5,506 bases of DNA from Candidatus Altimarinota bacterium (GTDB lineage Bacteria; Patescibacteriota; Gracilibacteria; Absconditabacterales; Absconditicoccaceae), in NCBI GenBank assembly GCA_027062165.1, contig JAMOTU010000163.1:1-5506 (forward strand), in the 5' to 3' direction. The position numbers were made by a program, and so were the translations under genes. The notes under the pieces were generated by a model. It was not told where the DNA came from. It saw only the letters and a list, made by a program, of their open reading frames with translations, and did no database searches. Each line of letters starts with the position of its first letter. Within the stretch, counting starts at the first letter, position 1. This document shows, in pieces, positions 1-5,506 of the stretch.

Positions 1-1118
1 AATTTAAATTTTTGTTTGAGTCTAAGAAAGATTTGAAAAGACAATTGATAAAATTACTTTTAGTTACTAGAAATAAACTTGATAAAATAAAATTATGAAC
101 TGGTTTTGATATTACCCCATTATTAAAAAATCCAGAAAAGCCTGATTCGGATAAGTTTTTTTCCTGGCCAGTATTACCAGTAACTAAAATTACTACATAT
201 TTTCATGATCCAGATTATTTAAAACAATTTTGAGTATTACATAATGCTATTGATTTAAGAGTACCTCAGTGAAGTCCTATATATGCTCCTGCCAATGGTA
301 TAGTATATAAAGTTTTTGATCAAGATTGACCAGGTCTTAATCGGATGATAATAGTTCATAAATATTGATATGTAACTGTTTATTTACATTTGAATAAGAT
401 TTTAGTAAAAGAAGGACAATTTGTTAAAAGAGGACAGATTATAGCTGTTAGTTGATGAAAGCCAGGTACTAGATGAGCATGACTTTTATCAGAAGGACCA
501 CATCTTCATTTTGAGGTTATTAAAAATGGCCAATGGATTGATCCATTAAAAGTATTAGATTTGTCAGTTATAGATTTTGATTACAAAAAATTACCTAAAA
601 AATATTGGCTTAAATATTATAAAGATAAACTTTCTAGAAATATTGATTTAAGTAAAGTAAAGGTTATACCTTGAAAAACTATTTTAGACAGAAGAATTAA
701 TTTTTTGAAAAAATATGGAAGTTGACCTTATAAAGATTTACAACTTTGGCAAAAAGCAGCAAGTGGAACAAAAATAGATATAGATTTATGAATATGTATT
801 TGATTTGCAGAAACTTGATTAGGAAAACATTTTGCTAGAAATTCAAAGTGGAATGTCGGTAATGTTTGAAATAATGATAGATGAGATAGAATAGGATTTA
901 AAACTCCTTTAGAAGGAGCTAGAGCTATTTATCTTACTTTAAATAATAAATATTTGAAAAATATATATACTTTAGATAAGCTTTCTAGATATTGATCTAG
1001 TAATGGTCCAATATATGCATCTGAACCTTACAAATGGCAAAAAAATGTAATGAAATGTTTAACAATGATAAAGTGATATTGGGTCCCTGAAGATTATCCG
1101 TTTAGAAAGTTAAGGTAG
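1..1118 (+). CDS. Murein hydrolase: M23 (LytM) peptidase plus C-terminal lysozyme/glucosaminidase-like domain, 5' partial
   Basis: The frame is read from base 3 with TGA as Gly. It gives 371 visible residues ending at TAG (1116-1118), and the N-terminus lies outside the window. Residues about 55-180 form an M23/LytM zinc endopeptidase. H80 and D84 (HNAID) and H169 of the HLH motif (GPHLHFEV, H167 and H169) fit the three zinc ligands, and H129 (YLHL) fits the catalytic histidine. M23 enzymes cut peptide cross-links in peptidoglycan outside the cytoplasmic membrane. Residues about 225-365 look like a second wall-lytic domain of the lysozyme/glucosaminidase type: FAETGLGKHF, with E270 as possible catalytic acid, then a Gly/Asn-rich segment (NVGNVGNNDRG) and an Ala-rich helix. 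That assignment is by pattern only and less certain than M23. There are 18 in-frame TGA codons, including several in the M23 core (VSGGKPGTRGAG). The gene converges on the small minus-strand gene and overlaps it by 9 bp. It could act in cell division, wall remodelling or attack on a host wall; the sequence does not decide. Confidence 0.9.
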
Positions 1119-1307
1119 ATTGTTTTCTCGTTTTTCTAATTCTTTAGTAATTTGATATTTCTTTTTTTCAGAAGATACTTTAAGTATTTTTCATAAAGTT
1201 TTATTTAATTCTTTTATTCATAAATTAAGATAGTCAGTTAAAGTTTCTATTAGTCATTTTTTGTAATCCTCTTGTAATTTTTTTTCAAGTTCTTTGATGG
1301 ATGTCAT
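1110..1307 (-). CDS. Small charged hypothetical protein (65 aa)
   Basis: Read on the minus strand with TGA as Gly, an ATG at 1307-1305 opens a 65-codon frame ending in TAA (1112-1110). I do not recognise the family. The product is rich in Lys, Glu and Leu (begins MTSIKELEKKLQEDYKKG) and looks mostly helical, with no membrane segment or signal peptide, so it would be a small cytoplasmic protein. Three codons are TGA. Its end overlaps the convergent hydrolase gene by 9 bp. No good Shine-Dalgarno sequence lies just before the ATG. A 22-codon frame with a strong GGAGG motif ends one base before it (TAA-A-ATG), so translation could be coupled. It lies 89 bp downstream of malic enzyme on the same strand. 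Codon use matches the neighbours, which supports a real gene, but it could be spurious. Confidence 0.55.
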
Positions 1308-1308
1308 T

Positions 1309-1377
1309 TTAGAATATCTTGATTTTGTAAATCATTTCAAATTCTTTACTAATTATCGTTAAAAAGGTAGTATACAT
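1309..1377 (-). CDS. Possible 22-codon leader ORF ahead of the small hypothetical gene
   Basis: On the minus strand an ATG at 1377-1375 opens 22 codons (MYTTFLTIISKEFEMIYKIKIF is the full length, hydrophobic then basic) and stops with TAA one base before the ATG of the 65-aa gene. A consensus GGAGGT lies directly against the ATG, at 1383-1378. That is stronger than any other ribosome-binding motif in the window but too close for normal initiation. The same bases can form the weak hairpin described for this interval, so the ORF may be accidental. Confidence 0.2.
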   Translation of the reverse strand: MYTTFLTIISKEFEMIYKIKIF

Positions 1378-1381
1378 ACCT
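1360..1381 (-). terminator. Weak hairpin plus T-run after malic enzyme
   Basis: Reading the minus strand, AGGTA (1381-1377) can pair with TACCT (1369-1365) around a 7-base loop, followed directly by a run of five T (1365-1361). It starts 16 bp past the malic enzyme stop. The stem has only 5 bp, so termination would be weak or partial. The left arm overlaps the GGAGG motif, so folding and ribosome binding would compete. Confidence 0.35.
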
Positions 1382-1396
1382 CCTACTATTTTTCTA

Positions 1397-2536
1397 TTAA
1401 ACATTCTTTACAGCTTCAGCTACTACTTTTGCTACATTTTTATCAAGTGGTGAAGGCAATATATATTCGGGAGATAGTTTATCTCAAACATAGTTTGCCA
1501 AAGCTTCAGCAGCTGCTATTTTATGTTTATCTTCAATTTGAGGTATTCTAGCATCTAGAGCTCATCTAAATATTCCAGGGAAAGCTAAAAGATTGTTTAC
1601 TTGATTAGGAAAGTCGCTTCTTCAAGTAGCTACAATAAATGCTCATCATTTTTTAGCTTCGTCTGGCATAATTTCAGGAATTGGATTAGAAAGAGCAAAG
1701 ACAATAGGTTTTTCGGACATTAGTTTTATATCTTCAGATGTTAGTAGATTTGGTTTAGATACTCATATAAAAACATCAGCTCATTTTAAGGCTTCTTTTA
1801 ATCATCCTTTCACATTTTCTATGTTATATTGTGCTACTTCTTCTTTGTATTTGTTTAAGTTTTCTCTGCCTGAGTATATAATTCATTTGCTATCTAGTAA
1901 TATAATATTTTTAACTCCGTATTTATGTAGGAGCTTTGCTATAGCAATACCTGCTGCACCAGCTCCGGAAATTACTACCTTTATTTTATTAAAGTTTTTA
2001 TTAGCTAGTTTTAAAGCATTAATTAATCCTGCTAATACTACTATTGCTGTTCCATGTTGATCATCGTGAAATACAGGAATATTTAAACGTTTTTTAAGTT
2101 CTTCTTCAATATAAAAACATTTAGGTGCTGCTATGTCTTCAAGATTTATTCATCCAAAGGTAGGTGCTATAGCTTCTACTACTTTAACGATTTCATCTGG
2201 ATCTTGAGTATTTAAAACGATAGGTACAGCATCTACTCAACCAAATTCTTTAAATAAGATCGCTTTTCCTTCCATAACAGGTAGTCAAGCTAATCATCAG
2301 ATATTTCAAAGTCCTAATACAGCACTTCCATCAGAAACAACAGCTACTGAATTATTTTTCCAAGTATAGTTGTATGCTTCAGTTGGGTTTTTAGCAATTT
2401 GTTTACAAGGTTCTGCTACACCTGGTGTATAGTAAATTGATAAATCTTCCTTATTTTTTAAAGGAACTTTAGATCTTACTTCTAGTTTTCATTTATGTTT
2501 TTTGTGTTCTTCTAAAGATTTTTTGAAATAATCCAT
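1397..2536 (-). CDS. Malic enzyme (malate dehydrogenase, oxaloacetate-decarboxylating), 379 aa
   Basis: Malic enzyme oxidatively decarboxylates malate to pyruvate and CO2 while reducing NAD+ or NADP+, with a divalent metal, in the cytoplasm. The frame runs from ATG (2536) to TAA (1397) and is full length for the short bacterial class (about 380-430 aa without a phosphotransacetylase domain). Key sites are Y36 in YYTPGVAEP (catalytic Tyr), K91 in PVMEGKA (catalytic Lys), E133-D134 in NLED and the HDDQHGT segment at 157-163 (metal site), the Rossmann loop GAGAAG at 191-196 followed by D215 (LLDSKG), SNP at 283-285, and [13 protein letters not shown] at 303-315. D215 could favour NAD, but cofactor choice is not settled by eye. 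Sixteen glycines are TGA, including invariant ones in GLGNIGGLAG and ATGR; 15 more are GGA, GGT or GGC. It is divergent from the MFS gene. No clear ribosome-binding site precedes the ATG; the conserved N-terminal region starts soon after it, which supports this start. Confidence 0.96.
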
Positions 2537-2699
2537 TGTTAGTAATTTTTATTATTTAAAATTATAAAATAAGTTAGATATTTCTTTTTATTTTTCAATA
2601 ATAAATATTTTGGCTTGAAAAAAGTATGTAAAACTATAGTTTATGAAGATTAAAATAATATTAAGTTATATTTCGTTTAAATAGATATTTATAGATACA
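2537..2699. other. Divergent intergenic spacer between malic enzyme and the MFS transporter
   Basis: This 163-bp, very AT-rich spacer separates two genes read outward, so it should hold both their promoters. Besides the TATAAT for malic enzyme, the plus strand has TATAGT at 2635-2640. It has a TTGAAA 14 bp upstream and a TTGGCT 19 bp upstream, neither at good spacing. I found no RNA gene, clear operator palindrome or riboswitch-like structure. Confidence 0.6.
2561..2566 (-). promoter_or_regulatory. Possible -10 box for malic enzyme
   Basis: A consensus TATAAT on the minus strand lies about 25 bp upstream of the malic enzyme ATG. No convincing -35 box sits at 16-18 bp; a TTGAAA (2598-2593) is 26 bp away, which is too far. 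In DNA this rich in A and T a TATAAT can arise by chance. Confidence 0.3.
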
Positions 2700-3884
2700 A
2701 TGGACAAGAAAGACTTTATAGTTATAGGCGGATTAATAATACTTTCAGGATTAAATGTTTTAATTGGTTCTATTATAGCACCAATAGAAACTTTATTTAT
2801 AAAAAAACTTGTTGGTTGAAATAATTTTTTAATTGGATTAACTTATTCTATTAGTACTTTGTTTACTATTATTTTTTCTATTCTTTTTGCTAAAATTTCT
2901 TTAAAGATAAGTAAGAAAAAAATTATATTTTTATGATTTTTAGCTTGAATTTTTTATCCTTTAATTTGTGCTACTTCGATAAACTTATTTCAATATTTGT
3001 TTGGTAAAGTATTGTGAACATTTTGATGATATGTAAGCTGAATTTTAATTAACTCTATTTTTCAGGATATTCTATTGAACAGAAAGGCTATTAGTCAAAT
3101 AGCTTGATACAAAATGGCTTTTCAAGCTTTTTGAGGAACTATAGGATCTCTTATTGGATGATTTTTAGCTGATAAATATTGAATAACTTTTCCTTTTTTT
3201 GTAATATTTGTATTATATTTAATAAATTTTTTGATTTTTATTTATATCACTAAATATTTGCCTACTAATATACAAATTAGTGATAGTAATTTAGAAATTA
3301 GACAGCTTGATTTGATATTTCGTTTATTAAAAAATAGATTGATAAAATTAAGACTTTTGTTTGAGTGATTATCACAGTCTTTTTGGTCTTTGGAGGCAAT
3401 AATTTTTCCTATTGGAATTTTTAATTTGACTAATAGTTATAGTTCTATAGGTTTTGTTTTTTCTATGATGTGATTGATAGCTACCTTTTTACTTCCTTTA
3501 GCTGGTAAAATTGTAGATAAGTATGGTATTGTTTTTTGATTAAGAATTTCTTTCTTTTTTTATATTTTATCTTTTCTAATTTTATATTTTGCAAATTCTT
3601 ATTATATATTTTTTATTTGAGCTTTATTTCTTTCTTTGTGAAAAGTGTTTCATTGACCATCTATATTTAATATAGAAGTTAAGAATTTAGAATCGAAATA
3701 TAGAAGTTTTTATTTATTTTGGTTTTCTTTTTATGATTCGATAATTTGAATAATTACATATTTATTAGTTTGATTTTTATTAAATTTTGTAAGTTATAAA
3801 GATATTTTATTATTATTTTTAGTTATCACATGTATAGTGTATATTATTGGTTATTTTAAAATTCTTAAGACAATTTTTAAATAA
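2700..3884 (+). CDS. Major facilitator superfamily (MFS) transporter, 394 aa
   Basis: An integral membrane permease of about 12 hydrophobic segments. It runs from ATG (2700) to TAA (3882-3884), the usual length for an MFS protein. Two loops resemble MFS motif A: GGFLADKYGI (152-162) and AGKIVDKYGI (268-277), each with a Gly, an acidic residue and a Lys-Tyr-Gly. A hydrophilic stretch at about 184-220 is the likely central cytoplasmic loop between two six-helix halves. The substrate cannot be read from the sequence; sugar, amino acid or drug efflux would all fit. Nineteen codons are TGA (Gly), often in membrane helices (FGGYVSG, FGGTIGS), against 15 GGN glycines. No Shine-Dalgarno sequence is seen before the ATG. 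The stop codon shares a base with the start of the pseudouridine synthase gene, so the two are very probably cotranscribed. Confidence 0.88.
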
Positions 3885-4648
3885 TGTGAACTATTCGTTT
3901 AGATAAATATCTTTCTAGTTTATGATTAGTATCTAGGAGGAATATTAAAAAATTTATAAAAACAAAGTCTATTCTTTTAAATTGAGAATATGTGAATAAA
4001 TCTGATATTAAAGTAAACATCTGAGATAAAATTTTGTTTAGAGATTTGAAGTGAAATATTTATAATTTTGAAGTTTTAAAGAATTTTGTGGTTTTGTTGC
4101 ATAAGCCTGCTTGATATGTAAGTAGCGATATAGATGAGGGAAAGTATTTTTCTTATAAAAAATTGTTGCAAGATTGTCCTTATAAGAAGGTTTTGAAAGT
4201 AGCTTGAAGATTAGATGTAGATACAGAAGGATTGCTAGTTTTATCTGATAATGGTAATTTTATTCATAAATTAATCTCTCCTAAAAAGAAAGTAGAAAAA
4301 ATTTATTATGTAGAAACTTTAGAGAAGATTTCTAAAAGCGATATTGAAATTTTTCAAAAATGAATAAATATTTGAGATTGTGTTTGTATGCCTGCAAATG
4401 TTTATAACTTTGAAAAATTGAAGGAAGTAATTGGTGATTTAGAAACTTTATGACAAATTCCTATAAATCTTTTAAAGTGAAATGATAAGTTAATATTATG
4501 AATATATGAATGAAAATATCATCAAATCAAAAGGATGTTTCAAAAGTTGTGAAATAAAGTTTTATATTTGAAAAGACTAAAAGTTTGAAAGTTTGAGCTG
4601 GGAGATTTAAAAAAATGAGAATGGAAAATAGTTAAAAATTTTGATTAA
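3884..4648 (+). CDS. RsuA/RluB/RluE/RluF-family rRNA pseudouridine synthase, 254 aa
   Basis: This enzyme isomerises specific uridines to pseudouridine in ribosomal RNA. Residues 4-48 form an S4 RNA-binding domain (RLDKYLSSLGLVSRR, then ILLNGEYV). The catalytic domain follows: LHKPAGYVS (72-80), the AGRLDVDTEGLLVLS core with catalytic D111, EKIYYV near 138, and EGKYHQIKRM near 214-223, the usual RsuA-type signature. Length is normal for the family. Which rRNA position is modified (16S like RsuA, or 23S like RluB/E/F) cannot be told. The start is the ATG in TAATG, overlapping the transporter stop by one base; the second codon is TGA, so under the standard code the gene would stop at once. Sixteen glycines are TGA, including the invariant ones in AGRLD and EGKYHQ, against only five GGN. 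The link to the MFS gene is probably operon packing, with coupled translation. Confidence 0.93.
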
Positions 4649-4724
4649 GGTTATTTTAATATTAATCTACAGAAAATGTTTTTAAATAAGTATTTGTAGA
4701 GTAATAAATTATTATTTAATTTTG

Positions 4725-4753
4725 AAGATAAAAGTTATAAGGCTTTTTGTCTT
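4725..4753 (+). terminator. Possible hairpin terminator of the MFS-pseudouridine synthase operon
   Basis: AAGATAAAAG (4725-4734) can pair with CTTTTTGTCTT (4743-4753) around TTATAAGG, giving about 10 bp with one bulge. It lies 77 bp past the pseudouridine synthase stop and before the next promoter candidate. The stem is A-U rich and the T-run sits inside the right arm rather than after it, so this is a weak call. Confidence 0.28.
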
Positions 4754-4757
4754 TATA

Positions 4758-4785
4758 TTGAAAATCATTTCATAAAGATTATTAT
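4758..4785 (+). promoter_or_regulatory. Candidate sigma70-type promoter for the Trp-rich protein gene
   Basis: TTGAAA (4758-4763) and TATTAT (4780-4785) are separated by 16 bp. The start would fall near 4792, leaving a leader of about 27 bases before the ATG at 4819. Spacing and boxes are good, but the high AT content makes chance matches common. Confidence 0.45.
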
Positions 4786-4818
4786 ATAAATGTTTTATTT
4801 TGTAAATAGATAAATCAA

Positions 4819-5175
4819 ATGACAAAAATAGTTGTATGATTTTTATTTTTAATAGGTGTTTGTTTCTTTTCTTTTTCTTGGTTTATGGGTCCTAAATGGT
4901 GATGACCTATGATGGGTTATTTAGGTATGAGATGATCTATTGCTTCGGAAAATGTAGTAAATGGTAGTCAAAACTATAACTATAAAAATTTATCATGAGA
5001 GTTTAATGCCTATTGGAATAAAATGTGGGAATTAAAAAAGCAAATGTGGATTCTTAGAAGAAGATTGTGGACAGTTGAAGATTATCAGCAAGCTAAACAA
5101 ATTTGGGATGAGATGTGGAGAATAAGAGAACAAATATGGAAATTGAGAGAAAAAATGCGAAGTTTATATTGGTAG
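4819..5175 (+). CDS. Membrane-anchored Trp/Met-rich helical repeat protein (118 aa), unknown function
   Basis: I do not recognise a family. The frame runs from ATG (4819) to TAG (5173-5175). Residues 4-23 are a hydrophobic segment after one Lys, either a signal peptide or an N-terminal anchor; Cys15 has no proper lipobox. Next comes a Gly/Met/Trp-rich stretch (FMGPKWGGPMMGYLGM) and a polar linker rich in Asn and Ser. Residues 66-117 are a charged helical region with seven Trp. It holds two copies of a WxxMWxxxxQxWxLR pattern offset by 30 residues (W66, W70, W77 and W96, W100, W107), separated by TVEDYQQAKQ, so a two-helix hairpin is likely. Met/Trp content, a signal segment and a helical hairpin loosely recall periplasmic Spy/CpxP/ZraP-like metal or stress proteins, but no diagnostic motif is seen, so this is speculation. 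Five codons are TGA. A candidate promoter lies upstream and a hairpin follows directly. Confidence 0.82.
5014..5148 (+). repeat. Diverged internal repeat within the Trp-rich protein
   Basis: Codons 66-80 and 96-110 match at WxxMWxxxxQxWxLR, with conservative changes at most other places (L/I, K/R, M/I). The offset is 90 bp. The copies differ clearly in DNA, so this is an old protein-level duplication rather than a recent tandem repeat. Confidence 0.6.
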
Positions 5176-5180
5176 TATTA

Positions 5181-5223
5181 CCTTTGAAAGCTTTAATGGG
5201 CCTTTAAAGGCCTTTTTATTTTT
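5181..5223 (+). terminator. Rho-independent terminator or attenuator hairpin after the Trp-rich gene
   Basis: CCTTTGAAAG (5181-5190) pairs with CTTTAAAGG (5202-5210), giving 9 bp with one bulged G, followed by CC and TTTTTATTTTT (5213-5223). The right side also contains a perfect 14-bp palindrome (5199-5212, GGCCTTTAAAGGCC), which allows a competing fold. It begins 5 bp after the stop codon of the Trp-rich gene and ends only 15 bp before the next ATG. Confidence 0.7.
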
Positions 5224-5238
5224 AAATAGTAATCTAAG

Positions 5239-5506
5239 ATGAGGTTGAGGAAAATTGTATCATTATTTCTTTTTATTAATTTTATAATTTTAGTTTTTTC
5301 GGGAATAATATTATTTATTGTTCCTCATGGAAGAGTAGCTAATTGGATAGGATGGACTTTTTTGTGATTAAATAAAGGCCAATGGGAAGCTATTCATACT
5401 ATTTTTGGTTTTCTCTTTGTATTATTTGTGATAACTCATATTTATTTAAATCGAAAGGTTATGATAAATTATATAAAACAAAAAACTTCATCTTTTGTAT
5501 CCAAAG
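5239..5506 (+). CDS. DUF4405-type membrane protein, 3' partial
   Basis: An ATG at 5239 opens a frame that is still open at the window end (89 codons visible). Two hydrophobic helices are seen: about 6-28 and about 52-70. Between and around them are VPHGRVANWIGW (28-39), LGLNKGQWEAIHTIFG (42-57) and ITHIYLN (65-71), a pattern I recognise as DUF4405. Members are small inner-membrane proteins with conserved histidines, suspected of binding heme or acting in redox or membrane processes; the function is not established. H30, H53 and H67 are the candidate ligands here. One codon (residue 43) is TGA, read as Gly. No clear ribosome-binding site is seen. The start is close behind the upstream hairpin, so there is little room for a promoter of its own. 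Confidence 0.78.

Larger units (their letters stand above)
4649..4818. other. Intergenic spacer between pseudouridine synthase and Trp-rich protein genes
   Basis: This 170-bp AT-rich spacer holds no ORF I can support. It contains an imperfect hairpin (left arm 4725-4734, right arm 4743-4753, 8-base loop, one bulged T and one G-U pair) with no T-run after it. CTACA (4667-4671) and TGTAG (4695-4699) form a second, weaker inverted pair. The candidate promoter for the next gene follows at 4758-4785. Confidence 0.5.

Noticed and set aside
1821..2060. A 79-codon plus-strand open frame starting [14 protein letters not shown]
   Set aside because: It lies wholly antisense to the malic enzyme, whose motifs are unmistakable on the other strand. 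It resembles no family and is an artefact of reading with TGA as a stop.
2615..2640. TTGAAA and TATAGT as a promoter for the MFS gene
   Set aside because: The spacing is only 14 bp, and such boxes are common by chance in DNA this AT-rich.
3934..3960. Perfect AGGAGG inside the pseudouridine synthase gene as an internal ribosome-binding site
   Set aside because: It encodes Arg-Arg of the conserved S4 domain and no ATG, GTG or TTG start follows at a usable distance.
4831..4863. Cys15 of the Trp-rich protein as a lipoprotein attachment site
   Set aside because: The residue before Cys is Val, where lipoboxes need Gly, Ala or Ser.
1..5506. The window as a cluster of pseudogenes with many premature TGA stops
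   Set aside because: The only stop-like interruptions are TGA; TAA and TAG appear only at natural ends, reading frames never shift, and catalytic motifs are intact. Decay would produce all three stops and frameshifts.
1..5506. UGA read as tryptophan (code 4, Mycoplasma-like)
   Set aside because: TGA falls on invariant glycines in malic enzyme, M23 and RsuA-type motifs, while TGG is used separately at Trp positions.

Overview
This AT-rich window (by eye GC well under 35%) is bacterial DNA that only makes sense if UGA is read as glycine (genetic code 25). With TAA and TAG as the only stops, seven long, well-spaced coding regions appear. With TGA as a stop, every one of them breaks into fragments. 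The seven frames contain about 78 in-frame TGA codons, many at positions that are invariant glycines in known families (malic enzyme GLGNIG and ATGRSDFPN, RsuA-type AGRLD and EGKYHQIKRM). TGG still encodes tryptophan beside them. This points to the Absconditabacteria (SR1) / Gracilibacteria (BD1-5/GN02) lineage of Patescibacteria; the window does not say which of the two.

Layout: 1-1118 (+) is the 3' part of a murein hydrolase with an M23 (LytM) peptidase domain and a C-terminal lysozyme/glucosaminidase-like domain. A 65-residue charged hypothetical protein (1110-1307, -) converges on it and overlaps its end. Upstream of that, on the same strand, is a complete malic enzyme (1397-2536, -), with a weak hairpin or strong Shine-Dalgarno motif between the two. 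A 163-bp divergent spacer separates malic enzyme from an MFS transporter (2700-3884, +). The transporter's stop overlaps the start of an RsuA-family 16S/23S rRNA pseudouridine synthase (3884-4648, +) in TAATG. After a 170-bp spacer with a candidate promoter comes a 118-residue membrane-anchored, Trp/Met-rich protein with an internal helical repeat (4819-5175, +). It is followed by a hairpin with a T-run and then by the 5' part of a DUF4405-type membrane protein (5239 to the window end, +).

The genes do not form one pathway. Malic enzyme is central carbon metabolism (malate to pyruvate with reduction of NAD(P)). The hydrolase, the MFS permease, the Trp-rich protein and the DUF4405 protein belong to the cell envelope. 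The pseudouridine synthase modifies rRNA. The least explained item is the Trp-rich repeat protein, together with the hairpin between it and the DUF4405 gene. I saw no RNA genes, CRISPR array, insertion sequence or attachment site.
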